Below, piece after piece: positions 44,063 to 53,648 of a stretch of 64,000 nucleotides of DNA. The position numbers and the translations under genes are program-made. The notes beneath the pieces were generated by a model. That model was not told where the DNA came from. It was given only the letters and a program-made list of their open reading frames with translations, and did no database searches. The DNA is from Dendrosporobacter quercicolus (GTDB lineage Bacteria > Bacillota > Negativicutes > DSM-1736 > Dendrosporobacteraceae): contig NZ_FNHB01000001.1 in the NCBI RefSeq assembly GCF_900104455.1, positions 248,001 through 312,000 on the forward strand. Direction: 5' to 3'. The first letter of the stretch is position 1. Each line of letters begins with the position of its first letter.

Positions 44063-44806
44063 ATGCATGTAGATGGCAAAGTGGCATTGATTACCGGAGG
44101 TTCCAGAGGGATTGGCCGGGCTGTGGCAATTAAGCTGGCCGGCGCGGGGGCCAAAGTAGTCATTAATTACGCCGGCAATCTGGCGGCCGCGCAGGAAGTT
44201 GAGCAGACGATCAAGGCCGCCGGCGGCGAGGCGGTCATTATCCAGGGCGATGTGGCCGATGCCGGAAGCGTTGAGCGGATGATCAACCAAATGATCGATA
44301 CTTACGGCCGGATTGACATACTTGTGAATAATGCCGGAATTACCAGGGATGGTCTATTAATCCGCATGAAAGAGGAAGACTGGGATGCTGTGCTCAATAC
44401 CAACTTAACAGGTGTTTTTCATTGCACCAAAGCGGTTGCACGTCTGATGACGAAACAAAGAAGCGGCAAGATTATTAATATTTCTTCCGTGGTCGGCGTG
44501 ACCGGAAATATCGGGCAGGCAAATTATGCGGCTGCTAAAGCCGGCGTGATCGGCTTTACGAAAGCGATGGCTAAAGAACTGGCGTCCCGGGGCATTACGG
44601 TAAATGCAGTGGCGCCCGGTTTTATCGCCACCGACATGACAGCCGTGCTGCCGGAACAGATAAAAACTGAGCTGATTTCCAGAATTCCGTTAGGTAAATT
44701 AGGTTCACCAGAGGATATTTCCGCTGCCGTGTTGTTTTTGGCTTCAGAGGCAGCAAGCTATATTACCGGTCAGACCCTGAATGTAAATGGCGGTATGGCA
44801 ATGTGA
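44063..44806 (+). CDS. fabG: 3-oxoacyl-ACP reductase
   Basis: Reduces beta-ketoacyl-ACP with NADPH. Short-chain dehydrogenase motifs: [15 protein letters not shown] (cofactor), NNAGITRD, catalytic Ser in NISSVVG and YAAAK in [14 protein letters not shown]. 247 residues. ATG 44063 follows GGGAGG and lies one base after the fabD stop; an in-frame earlier codon is inside fabD. Confidence 0.97.
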   Translation: MHVDGKVALITGGSRGIGRAVAIKLAGAGAKVVINYAGNLAAAQEVEQTIKAAGGEAVIIQGDVADAGSVERMINQMIDTYGRIDILVNNAGITRDGLLIRMKEEDWDAVLNTNLTGVFHCTKAVARLMTKQRSGKIINISSVVGVTGNIGQANYAAAKAGVIGFTKAMAKELASRGITVNAVAPGFIATDMTAVLPEQIKTELISRIPLGKLGSPEDISAAVLFLASEAASYITGQTLNVNGGMAM

Positions 44807-44835
44807 AAAATAACCCTTGGAAGGAGGTGAATATC

Positions 44836-45072
44836 ATGACAACTTTTGACAAAGTAAAAGAAATCGTAGTTGAACAACTTGGCGTAGATGAAGCTGATGT
44901 TGCTGTGGATTCCACTTTTATCGATGATCTGGGTGCAGATTCTCTGGATATTGTTGAGTTGATTATGGCGTTTGAAGAGGAATTTAATATTGAGATTCCT
45001 GATGAAGTGGCAGAAAAGATTAAAACAGTAAAAGACGCTGTGACCTACATAGACCAGGAAAAGCAAGGCTAA
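44836..45072 (+). CDS. acpP: Acyl carrier protein
   Basis: A 78-residue acidic carrier for fatty-acid intermediates. The phosphopantetheine attachment Ser is in [17 protein letters not shown] (DSL motif). AAGGAGGTGA precedes ATG 44836; the frame extends upstream but without a site. It is followed by a stable hairpin. Confidence 0.98.
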   Translation: MTTFDKVKEIVVEQLGVDEADVAVDSTFIDDLGADSLDIVELIMAFEEEFNIEIPDEVAEKIKTVKDAVTYIDQEKQG

Positions 45073-45091
45073 AGATATTACCGTAATGGAG

Positions 45092-45125
45092 AGTCCCGTG
45101 AAAGTACTTTTACGGGACTTTCTTA
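45092..45125 (+). terminator. Stable hairpin between acpP and the second FabK-like gene
   Basis: AGTCCCGT / ACGGGACT continue inward through AAAG / CTTT to an almost complete palindrome, followed by only TTTCTT. It may be a partial terminator or processing site that lowers downstream expression relative to acpP. Confidence 0.6.
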
Positions 45126-45160
45126 AAGGTAATGCGTTACTTGAATGGAGGAGTTATTTC

Positions 45161-46105
45161 TTGAAACTTCCAGAGCTTAAAATTGGCCCTCATGTGGCTA
45201 AAATACCGATTATTCAAGGTGGAATGGCAATACGCATCTCTACTGCACGACTGGCGGCGGCTGTAGCCGAACAAGGCGGTATAGGGCTGATTGCCGCATC
45301 AGGTATGACTTTTGATGAATTACGCTATGAAATTCGCTTAGCCCGTTCTTTGACTAAGGGAATTGTTGGCATTAATATAATGGTCGCAGCCAGACAGTTT
45401 GCCGGTATTGTTAAAACTGCAATTGAAGAGGGCATTGATCTGGTAGTGGCTGGAGCCGGGTTTTCCCGGGATATGTTTGGTATAGGCAAAGAATCCGGTA
45501 CGCCGATTGTGCCGATTGTCTCCTCAGTGAAACTGGCTAAAATCTCTCAGGCGTTAGGCGCTTCAGCAATCATTGTGGAAGGCAAAGAAGCAGGCGGACA
45601 TTTAGGAACAGATCAGCCGATGAAAACACTGATCCCTGATATTAAGAAGGCTGTGAAAATTCCTGTCATCGGCGCCGGCGGCGTCATGTCAGGTCAAGAC
45701 ATTGTGGATGTGCTCAAACTGGGAGCCGATGGCGTTCAAATGGGGACCAGATTTGCAGCCAGTGAGGAATCGAATGCAGCACCGGCGTTAAAGGAATTCT
45801 ATCTTAAGGCCAAGTCGGAGGATGTTGTTTTAATTAAAAGTCCGGTTGGGCTGCCAGGCCGTGCTGTGAGAAATCCATTTGCTGAGAAAATAATGGGAGG
45901 TGCTACCCCGATAGATGCCTGTGATGCCTGCTTAAAACATTGCGCAAAGAATTTTTGCATTATCAAAGCGCTGATTCGTGCGCAGCAGGGCGATGTTGAA
46001 ACCGGGCTGGTGTTTACGGGAGAGTACATTCATAAAATAGAGGAAATACTTTCGGTAAAAGAAATATTTGCACGGCTTCTCAATGAAGTTGAAGCTATAA
46101 ATTAG
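45161..46105 (+). CDS. FabK/nitronate monooxygenase-family flavoprotein with Cys cluster
   Basis: A 314-residue FMN TIM-barrel paralogue of FabK ([60 protein letters not shown]). It differs by a C-terminal [13 protein letters not shown] (Cys near 254, 257, 261 and 266), which FabK lacks and which could hold a metal or Fe-S cluster. It may be a second enoyl reductase or a nitronate monooxygenase. TTG 45161 is chosen because GGAGGAG lies about eight bases upstream; a longer frame would start inside the preceding hairpin. Confidence 0.85.
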   Translation: MKLPELKIGPHVAKIPIIQGGMAIRISTARLAAAVAEQGGIGLIAASGMTFDELRYEIRLARSLTKGIVGINIMVAARQFAGIVKTAIEEGIDLVVAGAGFSRDMFGIGKESGTPIVPIVSSVKLAKISQALGASAIIVEGKEAGGHLGTDQPMKTLIPDIKKAVKIPVIGAGGVMSGQDIVDVLKLGADGVQMGTRFAASEESNAAPALKEFYLKAKSEDVVLIKSPVGLPGRAVRNPFAEKIMGGATPIDACDACLKHCAKNFCIIKALIRAQQGDVETGLVFTGEYIHKIEEILSVKEIFARLLNEVEAIN

Positions 46106-46118
46106 CGAGGTGATTTGT

Positions 46119-47360
46119 TTGAAAAAGCGCGTTGTAGTTACCGGATTGGGCGCTATTACCCCAATTGGCACAGGTAAAGATGAATTTTGGCAGGCTCTGT
46201 TGGCCGGAAAATCGGGGATTGGTTCAATCACCCGGTTTGACGCAAGCGAGTATAGAACCCGGGTTGCAGGAGAAGTAAAAGATTTTGAACCGGAAAAGTA
46301 TATTGATAAAAAGGAAGCCAAACGGATGGATCGCTGCACTCAGTTTGCAGTAGCCGCCACCAGAATGGCGTTTGAAGATTCCGGTATGGATTTGGAACAG
46401 GTGGACCGCAGCCGGATTGGCCTTGTTATCGGTACCGGCATTGGCGGCATTGATACCCTGCATGATCAGTATAAGACGTTGTTTGACAAAGGCCCGGGCC
46501 GGATCAGTCCGTTTTTTGTGCCGATGATGATTGCCAATATGGCCGCAGGCCAGACTTCCATTGCTTTCGGACTGCAGGGTCCAAGCACTTGCGTGGTTAC
46601 CGCCTGCGCCACCGGCACAAATGCGATTGGCGATGCCTTTAAGATTATTCAGCGCGGCGATGCTGACGCCATGGTGGCAGGCGGCACGGAAGCCTGCATT
46701 TCTCCGGCGGCAGTAGCCGGTTTTTGCGCGATGAAGGCCATGTCTACCCGTAATGATGAACCGGCCAAAGCTTCACGACCGTTTGAAAAAGAGCGCGATG
46801 GGTTCGTAATGGGGGAAGGCGCCGGAGTTGTTATTCTGGAAAGCCTGGAGCATGCGCTAGCCAGAGGAGCTCATATTTATGCCGAAATCGCCGGTTATGG
46901 CTTTAATGCCGATGCCTATCACATTACCGCACCGGCGCCCGAAGGCGTTCAGGCGGCCAAATGTATGCAAATGGCAATTAAGGATGCCGGACTTGTTCCG
47001 AACGATGTTAGCTATATCAATGCTCACGGCACATCGACCCCGCCCAATGACAAGAATGAGACGCTGGCAATAAAATCCCTGTTTGGTGAACATGCCTACA
47101 AGCTGACGGTTAGTTCGATTAAATCAATGACAGGCCATTTGCTGGGGGCAGCCGGCGGTATAGAGGCAATTGCTTCCGTATTGAGCGTGGCGAACGATAT
47201 GGTTCCGCCAACCATTAATTATGAAAATCCCGATGATGAACTGGATTTGGATTATGTGCCGAATGAAGCCCGTCAGCAAGTGGTTGAGGTTGCGATATCC
47301 AATTCCTTTGGCTTTGGCGGGCATAATGCCACAATTCTGGTTAAAAAATATCGCCCATAA
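46119..47360 (+). CDS. fabF: 3-oxoacyl-ACP synthase II
   Basis: Elongating condensing enzyme. Catalytic Cys in [13 protein letters not shown] near residue 164, His in [11 protein letters not shown] near 304 and His in [12 protein letters not shown] near 340, with [16 protein letters not shown] at the start. About 413 residues. TTG 46119 is chosen, six bases from GCGAGGTG; a GTG at 46110 overlaps that site. Confidence 0.96.
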   Translation: MKKRVVVTGLGAITPIGTGKDEFWQALLAGKSGIGSITRFDASEYRTRVAGEVKDFEPEKYIDKKEAKRMDRCTQFAVAATRMAFEDSGMDLEQVDRSRIGLVIGTGIGGIDTLHDQYKTLFDKGPGRISPFFVPMMIANMAAGQTSIAFGLQGPSTCVVTACATGTNAIGDAFKIIQRGDADAMVAGGTEACISPAAVAGFCAMKAMSTRNDEPAKASRPFEKERDGFVMGEGAGVVILESLEHALARGAHIYAEIAGYGFNADAYHITAPAPEGVQAAKCMQMAIKDAGLVPNDVSYINAHGTSTPPNDKNETLAIKSLFGEHAYKLTVSSIKSMTGHLLGAAGGIEAIASVLSVANDMVPPTINYENPDDELDLDYVPNEARQQVVEVAISNSFGFGGHNATILVKKYRP

Positions 47361-47365
47361 CCAAA

Positions 47366-48088
47366 ATGATGCATAATCAATTAGATCATCAACGGGTACT
47401 GGCGCTTACTGCGCTCTGTGAACATTTAGGGGTCGAAATTGCCGATTTGCATTTATTGCACCAGGCTTTGATTCACACCTCTTTTGCCAATGAGACGAAA
47501 GCATCCGGCCATAATGAGCGGCTGGAGTTTCTGGGGGATGCGGTGCTGGATTTGATTATCAGTGAGCATTTGTTCCGGCAGTTTCCCCATTTGCCGGAAG
47601 GCGAACTGACGAAAGCCAGGGCGGCAATTGTGTGTGAAGCTACCATTGCCAGCCGGGCGGCGGCTTTGGGGATTGGACAATACCTGCTGTTAGGCAAGGG
47701 TGAGCTGGTGTCGGGCGGCCGGGAGCGAATTTCCATTTTAGCGGACTCATTTGAAGCAATTATTGGTGCAATTTATTTGGACGGCGGTTTTGCAGCAGCA
47801 GCGTCCTTTGTGCTGACGCAGCTAAAAGAACATCTGGCTTTGGTAGAAAGCGGCGATTATGTAAAAGATTATAAAACGTTGCTGCAGGAAGTGGTGCAGC
47901 GCAATAATGACAGCCGCATCAGCTATGAAATTATCGCTGAGCGCGGCCCTGATCATGATAAAATCTTTGAGATTGCTGTTCTGATCAATGCCAGACGGTT
48001 GGGAACCGGTCACGGCAAAAGTAAAAAAGAGGCTGAACAGCAAGCTGCCAGGCAGGCCTTGGCAAAATTAAATCCGGCCGGCAATTAA
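47366..48088 (+). CDS. rnc: Ribonuclease III
   Basis: Processes rRNA precursors and double-stranded RNA. The catalytic signature NERLEFLGDAVLDLIISEH near residue 50 and the second acidic site DSFEAIIGAIYLDGG are followed by a C-terminal double-stranded RNA-binding domain (DYKTLLQEVVQRN to KKEAEQQAARQALAKL). 240 residues. ATG 47366 (or 47369) lies right after fabF with a weak ribosome site, suggesting translational coupling. Confidence 0.96.
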   Translation: MMHNQLDHQRVLALTALCEHLGVEIADLHLLHQALIHTSFANETKASGHNERLEFLGDAVLDLIISEHLFRQFPHLPEGELTKARAAIVCEATIASRAAALGIGQYLLLGKGELVSGGRERISILADSFEAIIGAIYLDGGFAAAASFVLTQLKEHLALVESGDYVKDYKTLLQEVVQRNNDSRISYEIIAERGPDHDKIFEIAVLINARRLGTGHGKSKKEAEQQAARQALAKLNPAGN

Positions 48089-48091
48089 CGT

Positions 48092-48118
48092 ATGGGTGAC
48101 CGTGAGGTCGCCCATCTT
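48092..48118 (+). terminator. Weak hairpin after rnc
   Basis: ATGGGTGACC and GGTCGCCCAT pair with one G-T-type mismatch, followed by CTTTA. T-content is low; it may be an attenuator. Confidence 0.45.
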
Positions 48119-48134
48119 TACTATGGAGGCAAGT

Positions 48135-49190
48135 ATGAAGCGCTATATCATTCCGGTGTTTATCCCGCATTACGGCTGTACGCATCAATGCATTTTCTGT
48201 AATCAGCGCAAGATTACCGGTCTGGACAGGCCGGTTTCGCCGGAACAAGTCAGTGCGGCAATCGCCGAGCATCTGGCGATGATTACTGCGCCGAGGCTAA
48301 TTGAAGTGGCTTTTTACGGCGGCAGCTTTACCGCTTTACCGGCCGATATTCAGCAGGCGTTGCTTGCCCCGGCTTACGCGGCCTTGCAGCAGGGGAAAAT
48401 TCAGGCGATCCGGGTGTCGACCCGTCCGGACTGTATTAATGCTGAAATCGTAACTGCTGTATGCCGTTATGGCGTAACCACCATTGAGCTTGGCGTACAG
48501 TCCTTGGATGATGATGTTTTGCGGACCGCCGGCCGGGGGCATACCGCCAGGCAGGTTGCCGCTGCGGTGGCTGTTATCCGGGGGATGGGGGTTAAGTGCG
48601 GCATCCAGCTGATGCCGGGCTTACCGGGCGAAACTATGCTCAGTCTAATTGCCACTGCCTGCCGGACGGTAAAGCTTAAGCCGGATTTTGTTCGTATTTA
48701 TCCGGCGGTTGTCATTGCCGGAACCCAGCTGGCCGTATTGTACAGCCGGGGCTTGTACCGTCCGCTGACCTTGCCGCAGGCCGTAAGGCAGGCGGGTTAT
48801 TTAAAGCTGTTATTTGAACGCAACGGTATTAAAGTGATCCGGACAGGCCTGCAGGCTACAGCGGAATTAGCAGACCAGCAGGTGGTTTTAGCCGGGCCGT
48901 ATCATCCGTCTTTTGGTGAAATGGCGGACAGTTTTATTTTTCATTTGATGGTAAGCCGCTGTTTGGAGCAGCTTGACTGTACCGACAGTGAAATTTTCAT
49001 CTGCCATCATTCCCGTGATACTTCGAAAATTCGCGGTCTGAAAAACGCCAATCTCAACCGGTGGCGGCAGGAATACTCCTTGCGGGCAATAACCTTGGCC
49101 GTTGATGATGAATTGCCTTTGAATGCAATAGCAATGATTCATCAGACCAACCGTTATTTCATCAATAAAAGCATGCTCACTTCTCTTTAA
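48135..49190 (+). CDS. Radical SAM protein, Elp3-like
   Basis: A 351-residue radical SAM enzyme with an N-terminal cluster motif YGCTHQCIFCNQRK (C-x3-C-x2-C), GGSFTALP, and AIRVSTRPDCINAEIV typical of the Elp3/MiaB/NifB-type radical SAM domain, with a further C-terminal part (residues ~240-351) of unknown role and no acetyltransferase motif. It follows rnc in many Firmicutes. The substrate is unknown. ATG 48135 follows TGGAGG. Confidence 0.87.
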   Translation: MKRYIIPVFIPHYGCTHQCIFCNQRKITGLDRPVSPEQVSAAIAEHLAMITAPRLIEVAFYGGSFTALPADIQQALLAPAYAALQQGKIQAIRVSTRPDCINAEIVTAVCRYGVTTIELGVQSLDDDVLRTAGRGHTARQVAAAVAVIRGMGVKCGIQLMPGLPGETMLSLIATACRTVKLKPDFVRIYPAVVIAGTQLAVLYSRGLYRPLTLPQAVRQAGYLKLLFERNGIKVIRTGLQATAELADQQVVLAGPYHPSFGEMADSFIFHLMVSRCLEQLDCTDSEIFICHHSRDTSKIRGLKNANLNRWRQEYSLRAITLAVDDELPLNAIAMIHQTNRYFINKSMLTSL

Positions 49191-49268
49191 TTTTACAAAG
49201 AAGGAATTTTTAGGAAATACGCAGAATACTTTTAACTATGAGCCCTTACACTAAAGGAGGTTAGACTA

Positions 49269-49529
49269 ATGGAGGTTCTTAAAGTATCTGCACAATCGAA
49301 TCCCAAATCTGTAGCAGGCGCTTTAGCTGCCGTATTGAGAGAAAGAGGTTCAGCGGAAGTCCAGGCAGTGGGCGCAGGGGCAGTCAATCAGGCGATTAAA
49401 GCAATTGCAATTGCGCGGGGTTTTGTCGCTCCGAACGGTATTGATCTTATTAGTATTCCTGCTTTTGCTGAGATTACCATAGAAGGGGAAGAAAGAACGG
49501 CTATTCGGTTTATTGTTGAACCACGCTAG
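49269..49529 (+). CDS. spoVS: Stage V sporulation protein S
   Basis: An 86-residue Alba-like protein (MEVLKVSAQSNPKSVAGALA, then RGSAEVQAVGAGAVNQAIKA) nearly identical in pattern to SpoVS of other spore formers; it affects spore coat and core maturation, and related proteins occur beyond spore formers. AAAGGAGG precedes the ATG. It is followed by a non-coding stretch of about 440 bases. Confidence 0.96.
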   Translation: MEVLKVSAQSNPKSVAGALAAVLRERGSAEVQAVGAGAVNQAIKAIAIARGFVAPNGIDLISIPAFAEITIEGEERTAIRFIVEPR

Positions 49530-49567
49530 TGTCTTGGCAAAGTTGTGAATTAGGATTAGGCAGTGTA

Positions 49568-49708
49568 GATTTTTTTGCAATGCAAGGCGGAGAAGGGCGG
49601 CATACCGGGAGTATGACGACTGACGATAAAGAAAACACGGTTTATACCGAGCGTAGCGAAGGCAAAAACCGATGCCGTTACGGCCAACGCAGCAGTGCGA
49701 AAAAAGAT
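49568..49708. repeat. Folded intergenic element A with inverted ends
   Basis: GATTTTTTTGCAATGC at the left end is an imperfect inverse of GCAGTGCGAAAAAAGAT at the right end; inside, CGGTTT and AAACCG flank GAGCGTAGCGAAG. The ~140-base unit resembles dispersed REP-like sequences rather than a gene. A relative with the shared GCAAGGCG-AG core lies at 49853-49936. Confidence 0.55.
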
Positions 49709-49775
49709 ACGCTGGCTAAGCTAAGATTTAACCTGGCCGAGATACTAGTAGAGAGTACTGCGCATGCCCCGTTGA

Positions 49776-49805
49776 AAACCTGTTTGGCAGACAAACAGGT
49801 TTTTT
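49776..49805 (+). terminator. Rho-independent terminator in the spoVS-smc gap
   Basis: Perfect 11-bp stem AAACCTGTTTG / CAAACAGGTTT with loop GCAGA followed by a T-run. It is the likely end of the spoVS transcript. Confidence 0.85.
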
Positions 49806-49852
49806 GCTACTCGATTTTGCCGGTTTATTGTATAATAGGCATGAATATATTT

Positions 49853-49936
49853 CTAGTAGTCCGCCAAGTCTATAGCGATAGGATGCATTGCGCGGGATTT
49901 TTCGCCCGGCAAGGCGAAGGAGCCGCACACTACTAG
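49853..49936. repeat. Folded intergenic element B with 8-bp inverted ends
   Basis: CTAGTAGT (49853-49860) and ACTACTAG (49929-49936) are exact inverses bounding an 84-base unit; the inside holds CGGG / CCCG and GGCAAGGCGAAGGAG. It lies directly before smc and could be a miniature mobile or REP-type element, or fold in the smc leader. Confidence 0.55.
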
Positions 49937-49972
49937 CCTCCGCAGAATCTAAGTATTGGATTGGTGATTGCT

Positions 49973-52900
49973 TTGCTGTTGCGCAAACTGGAGACCTATG
50001 GATTTAAATCCTTTGCCGATAAACTGAATATCGAATTTGGTCAGGGCATTACGGCGATTGTCGGACCAAACGGAAGCGGCAAAAGTAATATTACCGATGC
50101 AATCCGCTGGGTGCTCGGAGAACAGAATATAAGAAATTTACGCGGCGCCAAATCTGAGGATATTATTTTTTCCGGCAGCACCAGCCGCAGAGCGTTAGGC
50201 GTTGCCGAAGTATCGCTGACGCTTGATAATGCTGAGGGCTTGCTGCCGCTTGATTTCCGTGAAGTGATCATTACCCGGCGGATTTTCCGGTCAGGGGACA
50301 GCGAGTATTATATTAACAAAACCCAGTGCCGGTTAAAGGATATTCATCAGTTGCTGGCCGATACCGGTTTGGGTCGTGATTCCATGACGGTAATCAGTCA
50401 GAATAAAATTGATGAAGTCCTAAACAGCAAACCGGATGAGCGCAGGCTTATTTTTGAAGAAGCCGCCGGTATTACCCGTTATAAAAACCGGAAAAAGGAT
50501 GCCCTGCGCAAATTAGAGGATACAGAACAGAACCTGCTGAGGGTTGCCGATATAACGGCGGAAATTGACGCCCAGCTGCTGCCGCTGGCCCAAAGCGCTG
50601 AAAAGACCAGACGCTATAACCAAATAGCGGCTGAACTGACCGCCTGTCAGGTTACCGTCCTGTTGCAAAAGCTGGACAAGTACCAGCAATTCGTCAACAG
50701 TGCAACCCGGCAAAGGGAGACACTGTCGTCGGCTCAGCTTGAGGTTGGCGGCAGTTTAAGCCTGCAGGAAGCGGCAAAAGAACGCCAGGCCGCCGAACTA
50801 TCCGTGATTGAGGAGCATTTGCAGGGCAGTGGCGCCAAAATCAACGAGTTGGTCATGGCATTGGAAAAAAATCATGGACAGTGCTGTGTATTAGAGGAAC
50901 GGATCAATCAGGGCAATCAGGCCGGGCTGCGTATTGATACGGATATTTCACGGCTTGACCGGCATCTCGGCGAGCAACGGCTGAAATTTGGCCAGCTGCA
51001 GCAGCAACTGGCTGAAAAACAGGAGCAGGCTCAAATCTTACAGCGAAAACTGTCGGCGTTGACCAAAGCGGACGGCCGGTTAGCCGCTGAAATTACTGTT
51101 GTGCAACAAAAGCTGGAACAACTGCGAACTGTTTTTGCCGATGATGTCCAGGCGCTTGCCGGCCAGCAAAATCAGCAGCAGGCAATTGCGCGTGATATTG
51201 AACTGGGCAAACAGCGGCAGACTGTTTTAGAACAAGAACAGAGCAAACTCCATAACCTTCAAGAGCAGGCGCAGTCCGGATACGATGCCGTAGTAGCTGA
51301 GCTTGCCGCCCGGCAGCTGGAATTTGACCGTCTGCAACAGGATAAGCTGATCCTGGCGGCCGGCAAACAGCAGCTGGAACAGGAATCAGGCCAGCTTAGG
51401 GCCAAATATACCAGCTTATTACAGCAGCAAAGCGAGTGGCAGTCACGGCTTAAGGTGTTGGCCGGAATGCAGCTGGAGTATGAAGGGTTTGGCCGGGCGA
51501 TCAAAAGTGTGCTGAAAACAACGCATCGCTGGAGTCACGGCATTTGCGGAGCGGTGGCTGAAATCCTTCAGGTAGCCGATCCTCATGTAATCGCCATTGA
51601 AACAGCTTTGGGCGGGGCAGTGCAGCATATCATTACGGAAGAAGCCGACACTGCCAAACAGGCGATCAGGTTTCTCAAGCAGAATAATCTGGGAAGGGCG
51701 ACCTTTCTGCCTTTGGGCAATATCATGCCGTTCCGGCCGCGGGAGGCGGAGCTGTCCGCCGCCCGGGCTGAAGGCGCGCTGGGGCTTGCCGCCCAATTGG
51801 TTTCCGTTGATGTCAAGTATCAAAAGGTTGTCGATTTTTTACTGGGCCGTACCGTTGTGGCTGTTGATGTCGATGCGGCGCAGCGCATTGCCCGGAAGTA
51901 TTCTTTTGCCGTCAGAATTGTAACACTGGAGGGTGAATTGCTGAACATTGGCGGTTCGCTGAGCGGCGGCAGCAATAGCCGGCGCGAGGCCAGCTTTTTA
52001 AGCCGGACCGGTGAGCTTGAAGCGTTGCGCGGGCAGCTTAACGCGATAAACGCTGAATTAACAACCTGTAAAGAAAACATTGAGAAGCTTGACCAGGCCG
52101 CCTGCCAGCTTGACCGTCAGCTGCTGGCGAATAATGAGACCAGGCAGCAAGTGGAAATTCGCCGGGCCGAACTTACCGCGCACCGTGATAAATTCAGCCA
52201 GGAACTCAGCCGGCTGCAGCAAACGCTGGGCGAAGTCAGTGCCCAGTCCTGCGACTGCAAGCGCGAGCTGGTACAACTGACGGCTAAGCTTGAGCAGGTA
52301 AAAAGCCTGGTTGCCGCGTTGGAGATCCGCGACACCAGCCAAAAAGAAGCCGGCGTCAATCTGCAGCAGCGGTTGCTGGAGTTGACCGCCGACCGTACGG
52401 TTAAAAGCAATGCCTTAACCGATGCCAGGATCGAGACGGAAACCTTACGCCGGAATATTCTTCTGCTTGAGCAATCCCGCCAGGAGCAGGATCAGCTTTT
52501 AGCCGGACTAGCCGCGCAGCTGGCCCAATTGGCCGCAGAGAAAGAGGCCGTTGCGGCGCAAATTGCGACAGCCGCCGGTGAGTTGGAGTGCTTAAGGCAA
52601 GAGAAAGCCGGCGTGAGCGCCGCTAAACTGGAACTTGAAGCGCGGCGCGACCGGCATTATACGGATAAATTGACCAAGCTGGCGGAACTGCAAAGCAGTG
52701 ATAAGGCCATCAAAGAGTTGCGCCGTAAGCATAATGAGGTGCAGGCCCGTCTGCATGAAGCCGAACTTTTGCAGACCAAGTACAGCTATGAAGTTACGAC
52801 TTGCCGTGAAATACTGGAGCAGCATTATTCCCTGACGGTTGAACAGGCTCTGGCGTTAAAGCGCGTTGAAGCTGAACAGGAGCTGACAAAAAAAATTGCT

Positions 52901-53521
52901 GTGCTGGAAGCGGAAATTGCCCAACTCGGGCCGGTCAACCCCAACGCCGTTGAGGAATATGACCGCTTACGCGAACGTCAGCAGTTTCTCCAGCGGCAAT
53001 ATGACGACCTGGTTTCAGCCAAAGAATCTTTAACAACCATTATCAGCGATATTGATCAAAGCATGTCCAGGCAATTCGGTGCGGCATTCCGGCAAATAAA
53101 TACGTATTTTGGCGACATTTTTACCCGTTTATTCGGCGGGGGACAAGCCCGGCTGCAGTTAGGCGACCCCGAGCATTTACTGGAATCAGGTGTAGAAATC
53201 ATTGTTCAGCCGCCTGGCAAAAAACTGCAAAATCTCATTCTGCTGTCAGGCGGTGAGCGGGCGTTAACGGTGATTGCCCTGTTGTTTGCCTTTTTGACTT
53301 ACCGTCCGGCGCCGTTTAGCGTAGTTGATGAAATTGACGCGCCGCTGGATGAGGCAAATTTAGCGAGATTTAGCAGCTTTCTGCGGGATTACTCCCGCAA
53401 AACCCAGTTTATTGTCGTTACGCACCGGAAAGGAACCATGGAAGCTGCCGATGTCCTGCATGGCGTAACGATTGAAGAAGCCGGGGTATCGCGGATAATA
53501 TCGGTTAAGCTGGAGGATTAG
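49973..53521 (+). CDS. smc: Chromosome segregation protein SMC
   Basis: Structural maintenance of chromosomes ATPase that compacts DNA with ScpA/ScpB. Walker A in AIVGPNGSGKSNITDAIRW near residue 30, two long coiled coils (about 170-500 and 670-1020), a hinge around 515-640 with GAVAEILQV, and C-terminal LILLSGGERALTVIALLF signature with Walker B FSVVDEIDAPLDEAN. About 1182 residues. TTG 49973 gives the family N-terminus MLLRKLETYGFKSFADK with GGTGAT upstream; earlier codons are in frame but add residues outside the domain. Confidence 0.96.
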   Translation: MLLRKLETYGFKSFADKLNIEFGQGITAIVGPNGSGKSNITDAIRWVLGEQNIRNLRGAKSEDIIFSGSTSRRALGVAEVSLTLDNAEGLLPLDFREVIITRRIFRSGDSEYYINKTQCRLKDIHQLLADTGLGRDSMTVISQNKIDEVLNSKPDERRLIFEEAAGITRYKNRKKDALRKLEDTEQNLLRVADITAEIDAQLLPLAQSAEKTRRYNQIAAELTACQVTVLLQKLDKYQQFVNSATRQRETLSSAQLEVGGSLSLQEAAKERQAAELSVIEEHLQGSGAKINELVMALEKNHGQCCVLEERINQGNQAGLRIDTDISRLDRHLGEQRLKFGQLQQQLAEKQEQAQILQRKLSALTKADGRLAAEITVVQQKLEQLRTVFADDVQALAGQQNQQQAIARDIELGKQRQTVLEQEQSKLHNLQEQAQSGYDAVVAELAARQLEFDRLQQDKLILAAGKQQLEQESGQLRAKYTSLLQQQSEWQSRLKVLAGMQLEYEGFGRAIKSVLKTTHRWSHGICGAVAEILQVADPHVIAIETALGGAVQHIITEEADTAKQAIRFLKQNNLGRATFLPLGNIMPFRPREAELSAARAEGALGLAAQLVSVDVKYQKVVDFLLGRTVVAVDVDAAQRIARKYSFAVRIVTLEGELLNIGGSLSGGSNSRREASFLSRTGELEALRGQLNAINAELTTCKENIEKLDQAACQLDRQLLANNETRQQVEIRRAELTAHRDKFSQELSRLQQTLGEVSAQSCDCKRELVQLTAKLEQVKSLVAALEIRDTSQKEAGVNLQQRLLELTADRTVKSNALTDARIETETLRRNILLLEQSRQEQDQLLAGLAAQLAQLAAEKEAVAAQIATAAGELECLRQEKAGVSAAKLELEARRDRHYTDKLTKLAELQSSDKAIKELRRKHNEVQARLHEAELLQTKYSYEVTTCREILEQHYSLTVEQALALKRVEAEQELTKKIAVLEAEIAQLGPVNPNAVEEYDRLRERQQFLQRQYDDLVSAKESLTTIISDIDQSMSRQFGAAFRQINTYFGDIFTRLFGGGQARLQLGDPEHLLESGVEIIVQPPGKKLQNLILLSGGERALTVIALLFAFLTYRPAPFSVVDEIDAPLDEANLARFSSFLRDYSRKTQFIVVTHRKGTMEAADVLHGVTIEEAGVSRIISVKLED

Positions 53522-53648
53522 TACCTGGCGTTTTTAGAGCCGGTACTAGCCGGCCATCAAACCTAATCCTGTGGGCTGATTCGGAGCCCTGCAGAGGTAA
53601 GCTTTAGCGCATATTAAATAAGGAAGTTCATTAGACGGAGGTTTTTCA

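Larger units (their letters stand above)
49530..49972. other. Intergenic region with folded elements, terminator and weak promoter
   Basis: About 440 bases without a credible gene. It contains the two palindromic elements and the terminator listed separately. TATAAT at 49831-49836 could be the smc -10, but no -35 is well placed. A 136-codon frame at 49529-49936 crosses all these elements and has no ribosome site. Confidence 0.5.

Noticed and set aside
49529-49936. A 136-codon open frame between spoVS and smc
   Set aside because: It has no ribosome site, crosses a terminator and two palindromic elements, and the composition is not protein-like.
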